A stretch of DNA of 64,000 nucleotides from Pseudogymnoascus destructans (GCF_001641265.1 NW_020167540.1:62001-126000); one strand, 5' to 3'. Positions 35,746 through 48,096 are shown, counted from the first letter of the stretch. Numbers and translations: made by a program. Notes: generated from the letters alone by a model not told the origin.

Positions 35746-36443
35746 TCATCTAATAATCCCATCGCCCTGCTTTCCTGGAGGCGGCCCACTCGGTGGCTCG
35801 TAGGTCTGCTCACGGCCCATCTGCGGGTTGTACGAGTTCTGCGGCTGCTGAAGTTCGATTCCGCTCTGCTGCCCGCCATAGTAACCCGCATTCCCGCCAT
35901 ACTGTTGCTGGCCATACTGTTGCTGGCCATACTGCTGCTGGCCATACTGCTGCTGGCCATACTGCTGCTGCGGTGGGCTGTACGGAGGCGCCGGTGCCGC
36001 TCCGCCGCCGTAGTTGTACCCGCTCTGCTGTCCCTGGTAGTCGTTGTTTTGGTAATGCTGCTGGCCGCCATTTGGTTTGCCGGCAAGCCATCCCGTGCCG
36101 TAGCGTGGTGCGAGGCCCTGACGGCGGCGGCGGCGGGAGTTGACGCATCTGGAACAGTGTCAGTTAGGTCCGTAGGTTGGCTGGAAAGGCTGGGAAGGGA
36201 CTCACGAGCAGGCAAATGCGAGGACGAGGAAGAAGCCGACAATGGCGACGAGCGCGACCCAGCGTCCCCAGCGGTTCCAGTTCGAGTCGTACCTGTAGAG
36301 CGTTAGTGAGTATGTGATTGCGCAGGTGCCTGGGTGGTGGCGACCGTGGGGAGGGGGAGCGCGAACACGTAGTAACCATCGTTGTAATACTGTCGCTTCT
36401 CGAGCACGAAATCAAGCAGCGCCGGTGATATTGCCGGTGCCAT
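35746..36443 (-). CDS. Rcr-type membrane protein (Congo-red resistance family)
   Basis: Three exons: exon 1 from the ATG at 36443 (low border unresolved), 36206-36292 and 35746-36148. Exon 1 encodes MAPAISPALLDFVLEKRQ. Exon 2 encodes YDSNWNRWGRWVALVAIVGFFLVLAFACS, a single transmembrane helix. Exon 3 begins CVNSRRRRRQGLAPRYGTGWLAG and continues into a tail with five QQQYG repeats, ending PPGKQGDGIIR. Family members act in chitin synthesis control and plasma-membrane protein traffic, with PY-type motifs in the tail (APPYSPP here). Two donors, after CGACA (about 36391) or in TACGT (about 36367), both keep frame. The gene has no upstream in-frame alternative start. Confidence 0.78.
35895..35970 (-). 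repeat. 15-bp QQQYG coding repeat, five copies
   Basis: CATACTGCTGCTGGC-type units in tandem in the tail of the Rcr-like gene, alternating between two codon variants. Confidence 0.85.
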
Positions 36444-37822
36444 CGTGATGGGTAGAGAAGCTGCGCTTCAAGTCTGCTGGGGGGTGAGAGATGTGATGCG
36501 ACGCGACGCCGTGGCTGAGTTTTGCCTTTGGGTGACTTTGAGAGAGAGATCAGTCGATGTGTCCTTGGTTAGAGAGGACGTCGCGATATGGATGGATGTT
36601 GATTTAATGTGAAGCGAAAGTGAAGCTGGTAGCTGTCGTTGTGACGCGTAGATGGAAGAAGAAGGAGAGAGAGTTGTCGTCGTCGTCAAATGTAAATGTG
36701 AGCTGGTTTGGGAGCTGGGGACCTGCGCCGATGTACCGACGGAGTCCCCGGCGTGGGACAGGGCTGAGGGGGGCTGAGTGGGAAACCATGACTGTATCTC
36801 CGGCTAGGTTTGGAATTTATCTGGGATGGATGGGGCTTGGATTGATGGTTGTTTTGATAGCCTGGATTGTTTGCGACGGGGATGCGGAATTATCTGAATT
36901 TACCACATATTTATAGGAATTTCTCTGCGTGTTTTTCATATATTCTCTGTCCAGCTTCTTCGAGAACTTTGCCCCATTGGCATGGCGGAGGTTAAAAGAT
37001 ACTTCCGTGGTACATCCGGCGTACGTCATGTCATGTCATGTCATCATGCATCTCCTGATCTCTTGATCTCTTGGTCAGCGCCTTTCCTAAAGTAGAAAGA
37101 CACCCGCAGTCAGCGATTCCCCCCAAATGCCAGCCAATCAAGCATGTGAAAGCCGTAAACCAACAGGATGGTTACTTTGATATGGGGATTGGACATCGAT
37201 CGTGCTATCTGGATGATTCTGCCCGGATTACACCTTAACTTGACAGATTTTTAGACATCCATTATATTCCGAGTGCTGCCTCGAGAACCCCTTGAGACGA
37301 GACTCGCCCGCTTGACCCCCGTCCCCAAACTCGCATGGTCTTGTCGGCGGGGCCAAGCGGATGCGTGTTTTGGGTTGCAGATGCCAGCGCATCAGCGAGT
37401 CTATGCGGCGATGGGAATGCTATTTCCAACAAGCCATCGTGACAACCGACCTTCCTCGAAAATAATATCACCGACGGCGAACATACGCACGCAATGCACA
37501 AGCGCTGCTGAAACCACCCCCGCGTTGAACACCAAGCCATGCCATATACCCATCCGCAGTTCCCAAAACAGAAGAACAAGAAGAATCAAAGAGCCGCTAT
37601 CTGCTCCGATGCTTGAAAACACGAATAATAAACAGAACCAAGAAATTGGTCACAAAATGTTGCTGGATATGAGAATTACAACAAGAGGCGAGGGCCTGCT
37701 GGAAAAAGGTCGCCTGCGCCGCCAGCCATGGGTTTCAGGTCGTTGCCAACCTACCATGGACTTTTGATCTTCCGCCACGTCGTTACATCGTCCGTCGTCT
37801 GCTCGAACGAGGGGCGAACTAC
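36444..37822. other. 1.38-kb spacer without a supported gene
   Basis: The promoter of the Rcr-like gene and 3' flank of ARL8. It contains a short ATGTC tandem (37024-37045). A 164-codon plus-strand frame (37273-37767) has no recognisable features and lies in what should be ARL8 3' sequence, so it is not annotated as a gene. Confidence 0.5.
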
Positions 37823-38605
37823 CTACTTACTCGACCGGGCGACCAGCCACTGCAGCACCGCATCGAGGTTCGTCTCCTCCTTGGCACTAATCCTGTAGCA
37901 GCTGACTTCGCGATGAGATATGGCCCTCAAGTCGAGCGCCTCAATCAACTCATCGACCGATAGGCTGCCTTCCAAATCCGACTTGTTCCCGAGCACGAGC
38001 AGCGGAATGCCATCAAGCACCGGCTTCTGCAGGAGATTGTGTAGCTCCTCTTTCGCCACGGGCAGAGCCGCGCTGTCTACCGAATCGACAATGAACACTA
38101 TGGCGTTCACGCCCCGACAGTACCGCTCCCACATTGAGCGGAACCGCGGTTGGCCTCCCAGATCCCAGCATTTCAGTGTGACATGGCCCTTCTGGACTCG
38201 CTTCATGTTGAAGCCGACGGTAGGTATGGAGCTGTTTCGCCGGTGGTCAGCCTGGTTCTTACTGGTGCGTCATCGCCGAATCGCTTTCGAGATCGCCATG
38301 TGCGCGTTTTTATTGATGGGAACTTACTCGATTGTGAACTCGCCGCCCTGCAGAGAATGATATTAGCATAATTCACAGGTCTCGATCGGATGGTGTCTTA
38401 CCGCCAGAACCCGCAGAAGAGAGGTCTTTCCTGCATTCTGAAGCCCGATCATGGTGATGTCCATCTCCGTCGCCCTGGATGCCGCAGCAACGTCAGTCCT
38501 CTGGTCGTCGCTTCACCTGCACTGCATCCATCTACGAACGTTAGGCTATACATACCAGAATAACCTCAGCAGGTAATCATAGAGCCTCTTAAAAAGCCCC
38601 GCCAT
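37823..38605 (-). CDS. ARL8: Arl8 small GTPase
   Basis: Four exons (38556-38605, 38402-38474, 38328-38347, 37823-38231) give 183 residues, including a 20-nt microexon. It starts MAGLFKRLYDYLLRLFW. GTPase motifs are GLQNAGKTS (P loop), PTVGFNMKRVQKGHVTLK with the switch-I Thr, WDLGGQPRFRSMWERYCRG (switch II), NKSD and SAKEETN. The Arl8-specific MWERYCRGVNAIVFIVD block is complete. There is no Gly at position 2; Arl8 is known to use an acetylated N terminus instead of myristate. Family role: late endosome/vacuole-lysosome positioning and fusion. Introns are 81, 54 and 96 nt. Intact. Confidence 0.94.
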
Positions 38606-39369
38606 CTTTACTTTGTATCCTATCTTCCTACAGTTCGCTCCTCGGTGTCAACACACCCCAAGGCCAGACGCCTCGCCTAATAAGAGCTATAGACGTAATG
38701 CACAGAGACCGTGGCTTCGAATAGAATCAAGATTACTACTGCTGTACCTGCGCCTGTGACGGATGTATGCTTCTGCCTGTAGATGAAGTCGTGGGAGCAG
38801 AAAGATGGTATTGGTTCAGGCAAACGATGAGAGTATCCACTCGGGTGTTCCCACACACCCAGGAATATCGTCCAGAGAAACAGCCAGCGGCGTCAAACAA
38901 GCAGGCCCGCAGCAAGTTCCACAGCAAGTTCCACAGCCGTCCTATGGATACTGGCTGGTCTTCAATGCTGGCGGTAAACGTTTGAGGCGGCAGTGTACCG
39001 GCCGGGGGAATTTTGCAAGGCTAGGTTCGGTCTGCAAGCTGCAAGTCCAAGGGCGCGAACGCGAGTGAAGTCACCAGCTTTCCTTGGAGACCCGGCGCCT
39101 ATGCCGTGTTTGGGTTAGTGTGGTGGTTACCCTTGATCGGGGTTAGCGTTAGTGGCACGGGCGATAAGAGCGATAAATCACGTGTGGGATGGTAGTGGAG
39201 ATAGATTTTATTTCGATAGCCTCGAACTTTTTGACGATTACGCCGGCAGGGAAGCACGCTGTGGTAGAGATCGAGAGCCTCTATGTAAGCTACGATCTTT
39301 TGCCGTGATTGTTACCTTCTTCAATCGCAATGACATTGAATCATCCTAATAATTCATACAGAACCCACA
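38606..39369. promoter_or_regulatory. Divergent promoter between ARL8 and RPA135
   Basis: A 764-bp region between opposite starts. It holds GGTTA/GGGTTAG-like short repeats around 39108-39155. No ORF is supported. Confidence 0.5.
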
Positions 39370-42300
39370 ATGGCGCCCGTAAAAACGAAGAGAGGCGGCA
39401 CAAACACCAAATGGTCGACGGAATTCGACACTCTCCGGAGAGACGAGCTTTTCCGCAACCCCCCCCAAGACCACAGCGCATACCCAGCGTTGCAGGCTGC
39501 CATTGAGCCGCATATCAACTCCTTCAATGCCGTTTTTGAAAAGGATGGGCTCCTCGCCCAGAGTCTCAAGGACATTGGCGCAAAGACGTACCTCGATGGT
39601 GATCAGCGCCTCGGGCCCGCGGGCAAGAACAAGCTCACTGTCAGGATAAAAGAGGTGTTTGTTGAAAAGGCCATGCTGCCGGCGAGCAACAAGTTCTCGA
39701 CGAGGAACAGAGAGATTATGCCGGCCGAGTGCAGAGAGCGCCATGTGACGTACCGCGGGAAGATGAGCGCCAGGCTCGAGTACAGGATCAACGGCGGAGA
39801 TCCGGTCGAGTTTATCAGAGAGCTTGGACAGATTCCGCTGATGTTGAAGGTATGTTTGAAGCTTTCCAAGAAGATTTAAGCTAATTTGTTCCAGTCAAAT
39901 AAGTGCCATCTCGAGAATAACTCGCCGGCGTTACTGGTGGAGCGCAAGGAAGAATCGGAGGAGCTGGGTGGATACTTTGTGGTCAACGGAATTGAGAAGC
40001 TTATCCGACTCCTGATTGTCAACAGACGCAACTTCCCAATGGCAATCATCCGACCTTCGTTTGAGGGACGTGGACCGACATATACCAAGTTCGCTACACT
40101 CATCCGATCGGTCAGGCCTGACCAGACTTCGCAGACGAATGTCCTGCATTACCTTGATGATGGAAACGTCACATTCAGGTTCTCGTGGAGGAAGAATGAG
40201 TTTTTGGTGCCGGTCATGATGATCATGAAGGCATTGGTTGAGACGAACGACAGGGAGATTTTCGAGGATCTCGTTGGAGGGGCTGGTTCGAAGGGTGCCA
40301 ACAACACCTTCTTGACCGACCGCGTGGAGCTGCTGCTGCGCACTTACAAGGCTTACGGTCTGTACACAAAGTCGAAAACGAGGGCATACTTGGGAGAGAA
40401 GTTCAGGATTGTGCTTCAGGTTCCGGATAACATGTCTGATTACGATGTTGGCACGGAGTTCTTGCGCAAGATTGTGATGCCGCATTTGGGTAACGTGGAC
40501 GTCACTGAGGTACAAGACGCCGATAAGTTTCAGATGCTGCTGTTTATGATTCGGAAGCTCTATTCGCTGGTTGCCGGCGACTGCTCTCTGGACAACCCCG
40601 ATGCGGTTCAAAATCAGGAAATCCTTCTCGGAGGGTTCTTGTACGGTATGATCATCAAGGAACGTCTGGATGACTGGCTCTCTACTGCCCTTCGCCTCGG
40701 TCTGCGCGAGTATACGAGAAGAAACCCAGCAAACAACTTCGCGTCGCCCGAGTTCTTGAAGGATTTTCCGACCAAGATTTTCGGGAGGACGAACGAAGCC
40801 GTTGGACAGGCTCTGGAGTACTTTATGTCTACGGGAAACCTGATCAGTCCTACGGGTCTCGATTTGCAGCAGACGTCTGGATTCACGGTCGTCGCTGAGA
40901 AGATCAACTTTTTGCGTTTCATCAGTCATTTCCGCATGGTGCACAGAGGCAGTTTCTTCGCACAGTTGAAGACTACAACCGTTCGTAAACTGCTGCCGGA
41001 GAGTTGGGGATTCCTATGCCCTGTCCACACACCCGATGGAAGTCCCTGCGGTCTCCTCAACCATCTGTCCCACAAATGCAAGATTCTCACACACGGCGTG
41101 GACGCCGGCGCTCTCCCATCACTTGCCGTCGACCTCGGCGTGGTTGGATTTTCATCTGCTTCCACAGATGAGAGTGTTGTAGTTATGCTGGATGGAAAGA
41201 TTCTGGGTTGGTGTACGCCGAAGCAGTCTCTGCGGATCGCGGATACACTTCGATTCTGGAAGGTCGAAGGAACGCACAACGTTCCTGTCGAGTTGGAGAT
41301 TGCCTATGTGCCAGCCTCGCACGGTGGCCAGTACCCAGGTGTATACCTCTACACTGGGCCCTCGCGAATGGTCAGGCCAGTCAAGTATCTACCACTCGAC
41401 AAGGAGGATTGGGTTGGTCCGTTGGAGCAGCCGTTCATGTCGATTGCAGTCACCGAGCAAGAAATCGACTCAGGAGAGACGACGCACGTCGAATTCGACC
41501 CGACCAACATCCTCTCCATCCTCGCCAACATGACTCCCTTCTCCGACTTCAACCAATCTCCCAGAAACATGTACCAGTGTCAGATGGGTAAGCAAACCAT
41601 GGGTACCCCAGGAACAGCCCTTCGCTACAGAACCGACAACAAGTCGTATCGTCTCCAAACCGGACAGACGCCGATTGTTCGTGCGCCTCTGCACAACGAT
41701 TATGGATTTGATAACTTCCCCAACGGTTTCAACGCGGTCGTTGCTGTCATCTCGTACACCGGTTACGACATGGACGACGCCATGATTATCAACAAGTCCG
41801 CTCACGAGCGCGGCTTCGGTCATGGCACCATCTACAAGGTGAAGAAGTACGAGCTGGACGAGGGCCAGAAGTCGAGATCGGCCAAGAAGGTCAGCAAGCT
41901 GTTTGGTTTTGCGCCCGGCGGACTTGTCAAGTCCGAGTGGAAGGCCCTGATTGATGAGGATGGTCTGCCATTTGTCGGCCGTCTCGTCAAGGAAGGAGAT
42001 CCAGTCTGCGCGTGGCACACCGTCACCACGGACGCCAACGGCAAGCTGGTCAACCGTGACGGCATCACGCACTTTGAAAAGTACAAGGAGGGCGAGATGA
42101 CGTTTGTCGAGGAGGTTCGCGTGATTGGCAGTGAGAACGGCAACGAGCCGGCCCAGATGATCTCTGTCAAATTCCGCGTCCCTCGTTCCCCCACCATCGG
42201 TGACAAGTTCTCCTCTCGTCACGGTCAGAAAGGTGTCTGCTCCCAGAAGTGGCCTGCCGGCGACATGCCATTCTCCGAGTCTGGAATGCAGCCTGATATC

Positions 42301-43038
42301 ATCATCAACCCCCACGCTTTCCCATCGCGTATGACGATTGGCATGTTTGTCGAGTCGCTCGCTGGCAAGGCCGGTGCGCTACACGGTCTCGCACAAGATT
42401 CCACGCCGTTCCGATTCGACGAGGAGAATACTGCTGGAAACTACTTTGGCCACCAGCTGATGAAGGCGGGCTACAACTACCACGGCAACGAGCCGATGTA
42501 CTCTGGCATCACGGGCGAGGAGCTGCACGCTGATATCTACGTTGGCCTCGTCTACTACCAGCGTCTGCGTCACATGGTGAACGACAAGTTCCAAGTGCGT
42601 ACCACGGGTCCAATCACTGCCCTGACTGGCCAGCCGATAAAGGGTCGTAAGAAGGGAGGAGGTATTCGTGTTGGTGAGATGGAGCGTGATTCGCTTCTTG
42701 CTCACGGCACGGCATTCCTGCTGCAGGACCGTCTGCTGAACTGCTCCGACTATACGCGCTCGTGGGTGTGCAAGGGTTGCGGGACGTTCCTGTCGGTCCA
42801 GCCTACTGTGAGTGCATTTGCGCCGAGGAAGAAGGGGACGGGGGTTGTGAGGTGTAGGAGGTGTGCCGTCAAGGTTGATGGGTTTGTGGCGGATGGGGAG
42901 GTGTGGGAGGATGGAGAGGGCCAGAGGTGGGTGGGGGGTGAGGAGACGACGGTTGTGGCTGTTCCGGGGGTGTTGAAGTATTTGGATGTTGAGTTGGCCG
43001 CGATGGGGATTATGTTGAAGTATAATATCGAGCCGTGA
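39370..43038 (+). CDS. RPA135: RNA polymerase I second-largest subunit
   Basis: Two exons (39370-39849 and 39895-43038) with a 45-nt intron give 1207 residues. The N terminus TKWSTEFDTLRRDELFRNPP is Pol I-specific. Conserved Rpb2-family blocks are ECRERHVTYRGKM, NNSPALLVERKEESEELGGYFVVNGIEKLI, RMVHRGSFFAQLKTTTVRKLLPESWGFLCPVHTPDGSPCGLLNHLSH, GYDMDDAMIINKSAHERGFGHGT, GDKFSSRHGQKGVCSQKWP and GLVYYQRLRHMVNDKFQVR. The C-terminal zinc module uses CKGC and CRRC near residues 1118 and 1147. It forms half of the Pol I active cleft in the nucleolus and transcribes rRNA. Intact and of usual length. Confidence 0.96.
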
Positions 43039-43461
43039 TGAGTTTTAGGGGCGTTGGGGGGTAGGAATTGAATTTAAATAGGAATTGAATTTAAATCTTG
43101 TATGCAGCGCCGTGGGTGATTTGTAACGGTGAGCAGAAGCATGTAACTGAAATTATAAAAAGTGTTATGAACAACAGGGAGCGTGGACAACGGCGTGGGA
43201 AACAGAGATTGTAGACGGGGAGAACAACTGTAGCCACTGGGCATCTTTGAGCAACGTAGAGCTGTGGGCAACTCAGATGGCAAGTAGGCATTTGCAGGCA
43301 TCTGCGTCAGGCCTCACATAGCAGATATTCGAATCATGAGCAGCAGGATTACAATTGTTTGCGTTGGATACTGTGGCAACGAGAACTGCCCTTCGCAACT
43401 ATATTTGTCAAGCAACAGCTCGGCAGAAGCTCTAATTATATGATATCATCTAGTCATATCG
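43039..43461. other. Convergent spacer
   Basis: The 3' flanks of RPA135 (+) and the Rtc4-like gene (-). A direct repeat TAGGAATTGAATTTAAAT occurs twice at about 43062-43098. No gene is seen. Confidence 0.6.
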
Positions 43462-44988
43462 TTACATTTCAAACTCATCACTCGCTTCTGCATCCTCCGG
43501 CACCTCCTCATCAAGCTCCTCGTTGACGAGCGTCCCCCATGCCGCACTCTTTTCCATGACCCCTCTCGCATCCTCTCTCCCCACCCCCAAATCATCCATT
43601 ACAAGTAAAAGCCCAACCTCCAACACCAGCACAGAAGTAACATACACCCCGACTCCCCTCGCACTGACGACTACGTCCCGTACAGCCGCCTCCCTCAGCT
43701 CGCCCGATAAGGCGTCAAGAACCTCTTCTTGTATCACCCGAGCACCACGAGGGCCATAATACCCGGGTACGCGCACCCTCGCACCCGCTTCCGACATGAT
43801 GCTCTGCATGAGCGTGCGGTTGCGACCGGCCGCAATGTCCTTTGCGAGAAGATCTCTGTAGTGTGATGGAGCTGAGTCTGGGTCGTCGAGGAAAGTGCGA
43901 ATTGAGGGGAGATGAGCACGAATGCGTGAGGGAAGCTCGGGCCAAGCAACGGGCGGATAGTTGGCCGAAGAGGCTGCAGTGTGTCGGCGGTGGTGGCTGC
44001 AGAAGCGGGATTGGACCTGGATGCGCATGGCAAAGGGGTCGACGGAGGGAAACGAGGAGGCAAAGGCGAGGAGGAGGGAGAGTGGGACGTAGGTGCCGCA
44101 CATGGGGCATTTTGTTTCGTTTGGGTTGTGTGTGGGGGGTGGCGTTCCTTCGGAATCGATATGGCGAGCTGGTGAGTCGCGGGTTTGGGAGGATAAATAT
44201 ATTTGTTCGTCGGAGTCGGAGTCGCGAGGATGGGTTTTCAAAGCTCCTCCGTAGGTGTTGAAGACCGGCTTCTCGGGCCTCGCCAGTTTCGCTGGCTTCC
44301 GTAGCTTCCGTAGCTTCTCTGGCTTCTCCGGCTTCCCTGGTTTCCCTAGCTTCCCACGAAGGCCGTAGTCTTTGAATGCCGGCTTTGGAGGGCCTTCGAT
44401 GGCGGTGCTCGGTGCGTACGTTTTAAAGGTGGGCTTCTGCCCTGGCGACGGACACCGCACTGTAGGCGCCGGCTTTTTTCCAGCCCCATAATCGTTAAAT
44501 GCGGGCTTTTTCGGAGGAGGGCTTGCGGCGATCGCTGCGTACGTTTTGAAGTTGGGTTTCTGCTCTGGCACTGGCATCGGTTTGGAGATGTTCTTCTTTG
44601 GGCGTTGCGTCTCTGGCCCTTCCATATAGCCACGAGCTTGTCCAATCTTCCTTGCGGCTCCCCGGAAGGCGGTTCCCTTGTATGACCCTGGGATATACGC
44701 CGGTTCGGCCTCAGGTTTTCTGGTGTTTAGCGTACTGTTTTCGGATCTGTGCCTTCCCCGGTCGAATTGCGATTTTATATCTCCATTGTTCGAGTCGTCG
44801 GAATCTGATGCATCGTCTGTCTTTCGCTTTTTCGAATCGTTCCCCGTGATGGCTGCTCCTGCTGAAGCCCTGGCATTTTTTTGAGTTGGATTCCTTCCTG
44901 TCGACTTCCCCCCCACTGTCTTCAGGAGAGGGGCAACTCTGTTATCCGGGTAGAGGCCAACGCGTCTTCTGTCTTCTTTCGTAGACAT
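43462..44988 (-). CDS. Rtc4-domain protein
   Basis: A single exon of 508 residues from the ATG of MSTKEDRRRVGLYPDNR; upstream in-frame codons lack ATG. The N-terminal half is disordered and basic, with repeated KPAFNDYG / KPTFKTYA / KPVFNTYGG units and a (KPEKPEKLRKLRKP) stretch. The C-terminal 190 residues carry the Rtc4 domain: KCPMCGTYVP, the FCSHHRRH stretch, WPELPSRIRAHLPSI and PGYYGPRGARVIQEEVLD. Yeast Rtc4 affects telomere capping phenotypes in the nucleus; in filamentous fungi the role is unknown. The CPMC and Cys/His residues could bind zinc. It is the last ordinary gene before the transposon block. Confidence 0.82.
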   Translation of the reverse strand: MSTKEDRRRVGLYPDNRVAPLLKTVGGKSTGRNPTQKNARASAGAAITGNDSKKRKTDDASDSDDSNNGDIKSQFDRGRHRSENSTLNTRKPEAEPAYIPGSYKGTAFRGAARKIGQARGYMEGPETQRPKKNISKPMPVPEQKPNFKTYAAIAASPPPKKPAFNDYGAGKKPAPTVRCPSPGQKPTFKTYAPSTAIEGPPKPAFKDYGLRGKLGKPGKPEKPEKLRKLRKPAKLARPEKPVFNTYGGALKTHPRDSDSDEQIYLSSQTRDSPARHIDSEGTPPPTHNPNETKCPMCGTYVPLSLLLAFASSFPSVDPFAMRIQVQSRFCSHHRRHTAASSANYPPVAWPELPSRIRAHLPSIRTFLDDPDSAPSHYRDLLAKDIAAGRNRTLMQSIMSEAGARVRVPGYYGPRGARVIQEEVLDALSGELREAAVRDVVVSARGVGVYVTSVLVLEVGLLLVMDDLGVGREDARGVMEKSAAWGTLVNEELDEEVPEDAEASDEFEM

Positions 44989-45361
44989 TTGTTTGGCGTG
45001 TTGCACCTCGAAAGTTTTGGTGGGATAGAACAAAGATGTCCAGCATCCTCCAGGGTTGACGTCGACATGGATATATGTTTACCCGAGAGCATGGTTGCCT
45101 AGTGGACAGCTAGGGATACTTTCTCTACAAAGATAAGTTACATAGCAGGGTACGTCCATTTCAAGGCCAGACAAACTTCAACGTTAAATATTTGTTATAC
45201 CTAAAGAGATACAGGCATAGGGATTTTTTTATTCGATTCGTAGCGTTAAGAAATATCTACGTACTAAGTTTCTAAGTTTTATCTCTATAAATGAGGTAGT
45301 TGTGATGAATCATAGTCGTAGGATACACATATTATAGGGTAGAGACACAGTAATTTAACTA
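44989..45361. other. AT-rich boundary between genes and transposon block
   Basis: The promoter of the Rtc4-like gene, turning AT-rich from about 45115. The dinucleotide TA at 45360-45361 is the target duplication of the outer pogo element. No gene is seen. Confidence 0.55.
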
Positions 45362-45510
45362 CAGTCCACTCTCGCCAAGACGATGTCGGATTAGTCGATA
45401 ACACCGCTAAGTCGATATTTTTTTCAGCACCAATTGATTTTCGCACTCAATTCTCGATATTCGCGATATTGACCTTCTGACCTTTAATTATCGACTTATC
45501 CAACTCTATT

Positions 45511-45925
45511 ATGCCTCGAAAACACACGATTACACTCAAACAGCGCCGTGCCCTTCGACATTAGGCACACAAACAGCACCCGAAACCCTCCTAGAAAGCC
45601 TGCATCAACTGGTTTCTTCACGAATTCAATCATAGGCTCAGTCAATCGACAATATCAGATAGCCTTAGTAACCGCTTTAAACATCTTGACAACTCGACAA
45701 TAACTAGATAACGAAATCGAACTGGCCAATGGCCTCAACTTGAACAAATTCTCTACGACTTTTAGCGACGAATTGATAGCCGCGGTGGCTTTGTGTCACG
45801 ATGCTCTCCAAGCCAATCACCTCAGGGCATTAGAAGCATTTAGAGGGCGAAATTGAGGCAATTCAGCTTAATTCCTTGGTTTAGGAGACATTAGATAGGT
45901 GGATTACATAATACTTGGCATTTCA
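45511..45925 (+). pseudogene. Transposase fragment of pogo element A
   Basis: Encodes the N-terminal DNA-binding part of a pogo/Tigger-type transposase, including a second block like YDFQRRIDSRGGFV. At least four stops or frame breaks are present; the first two are TAG where the family has Gln, fitting C-to-T change at CpA. The DDE part is absent because element B is inserted and the remainder is lost. Confidence 0.65.
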
Positions 45926-46328
45926 ATATAACGTGGTTGTACACCGAGTCGTGAATGTCACCGAGTCGTGAACTTTTCCCTACTTAGCTACCTACGAACT
46001 TCAACACGCGTTTCCTCCACAACTACCAATGGAAATCCAAACCCAAGAAGCGCGAATCATTCTAGCTATTGAGGCTCTTCAAACATGTAAATCGCTTAAT
46101 CGCAGGTCTGCATCAATACTATATAAAGTGCCTTATTCTACGCTTACTGATAGAATGGCCGGCCGACCTTCTTGACGCGAAACCAAAGCCAATAGTCTTA
46201 AATTGACTGAGCTAGAAGAGGAAGTGATTATTCGAAATATATTGGATATGGATGCAAGAGGATTTGCGCCTCGGCCTGCTAGTGTGGAGGATATGGCAAA
46301 TTATATCCTTGAATCGCGTGGGGGAAAG

Positions 46329-47264
46329 TGTAATGGTGGGTGCACCAGATGTGAGAATCTAGCCACCCAAGGAAGGGATGATTTTACTAAGACAACACAC
46401 TGTCTTAGGAAACAGAGCCAAAGGGTTGTAGCTTAGACTATTCCACAACGCAGCAATCAGGTGTGTGATGTAGTGAAGTGGTTCAGACAAGTTGCAACAA
46501 ATGTTGAGTCTGGGAACTCAGGGGTAAGTCAGAGGTTAACACCTCACTGACTTTTCAGAAACAAGGAGTAACAAGATGAATGCTTGGAAGCTTGTAAAAG
46601 ACGTGGAAGTATGTGATAGTTGATTTACTGTATTGCCTGCTTGCCCTTTCTTAAGGAAAGGGCAATCCTATTTATGCCAAAGGAGTGTAGTTCTCTCATT
46701 TTCCATGACTTTCCATGACTAACCAGGCTTGGTAAATGTATTAGAAATCAAGTGCGACCCACAACTAGCTTGCTAATCATGTAGCGAATGTAAGAGAATC
46801 CCATAGAACCATCTCTTGGGTTCCTAGCCTATAGGAAGTGAAAAGGAGGTCCAAGGTCAGAGTACCTATAGATAAATTATGTCATAACTTAACCAATCTT
46901 GTGGGTAACTAAGGAGCGATGACGTGTAATGAATCATAGAGGGTTGTAGAAGCTTCTAGAGCTATCGTTCATGTTCCTAGGCCTCTAGTTGGTAGAGATA
47001 TGCCATGTGGTAGTATTGGCCCACCCCCTTAAGGAGGAGATTTTCTTAATAACTTGTTCAATGAGTGTCCAAATGATATGCCGTGATGTATGTAGCATAA
47101 ACAGATGTAGTAGAAGAGTTTGCAGCAATCGTTGAGTAGTATTGCTTCTGTTGTTGATGTGATAAGCCAAGATATGTATGTTGACTTGTAGGTTTGAGGA
47201 GGAGATTTCTAAGTTTGCTCTTGAGTTTGATAGCAAACTGAGTGCAACGAATGTCAGTATGACA
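46329..47264 (+). mobile_element. Solo LTR C1 (936 bp)
   Basis: Starts TGTAATGGTGGGTGCACC and ends TCAGTATGACA, the TG...CA form of LTRs. It is flanked by GAAAG at 46324-46328 and 47265-47269. Excising it with one GAAAG rejoins the pogo B reading frame exactly. No internal retroelement region is present. Inside are a palindrome around TTTCTTAAGGAAA and an intron-like string GTAAGT...CTGAC...CAG (about 46525-46559). No protein is supported. Confidence 0.85.
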
Positions 47265-47661
47265 GAAAGCACATTGGGACGCGGTGGGAATATCGATTTA
47301 TACAACGCCACCCCGAGTTAAAGACGCGTTTTAATCGCGTTTATGACTTTCAAAGAGCCTTGTGCGAAGATCCTGAGCTTATTGGAGCGTGGTTTCAACT
47401 TGTGCAGAACATGAGAGCAAGGTACGGCATCCAAGACTGCGATTTCTACAACTTTGACGAGACGGGCTTCATGATGGGCGTTATTAGCTCAGCTTTAGTT
47501 GTTACGCATGCCGATCGACGTGGCAGAGGCAAGGCAGTTCAGCCTGGCAATCGGGAATGGGCTACAGCAATTGTTTGTGTGAATGCTGAAGCGGGAGTAT
47601 CCCTCCGTTTTTAGTAGTTCAAGGGAAATGTCACCTTTCAAGTTGGTATACTGAAGGCGGC

Positions 47662-48050
47662 TGTTACGACGGAACAAGAAGGCTGGCCAACTACAGGACA
47701 GGAAGGAGGGAGGTCGCATGAGACCGGCCCTGGTACCTGGAGGGGCAGCGGGGAATAGTAGTTCCGAAAGTATCACGTGACGGACTCGCAGGATGATGAG
47801 AAGAGTCCTAAGAGTCCAGGACTCCGAGGACTCGAGTGAGTTCCCAGGAGTCCACTAGGCACGACGCCACTATATAAGTAGATAGTATTTCCTTAGATAG
47901 GAGCTTCGTGCTCAACTCAATACAGTATTTGTTATATACTAGTAACATGTTACTTGAAGCCTTTGTATCTGATCCCCTGCCTCCTCTGATAAGTAAACCT
48001 TTACGCAAGAGAACCTCTGTGTCTTCTATCGTTTAGAAGTCAGCGTTACA
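47662..48050 (+). repeat. 5' LTR of element D (389 bp)
   Basis: TGTTACGACGG ... GCGTTACA. A TATATAAG box at 47871-47878 is a likely promoter element for the retroelement transcript. Confidence 0.9.
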
Positions 48051-48096
48051 CTTTGAGCACCACTTCTACGAGGCACTGGCTCATACACAAAGCAAC

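Noticed and set aside
37273..37767. 164-codon plus-strand frame in the ARL8 3' region
   Set aside because: No domain, mixed low-information composition, and it lies where ARL8 3' sequence is expected; treated as chance.
40000..42315. Several minus-strand frames across RPA135
   Set aside because: Shadows of a highly conserved coding exon with biased codon use.
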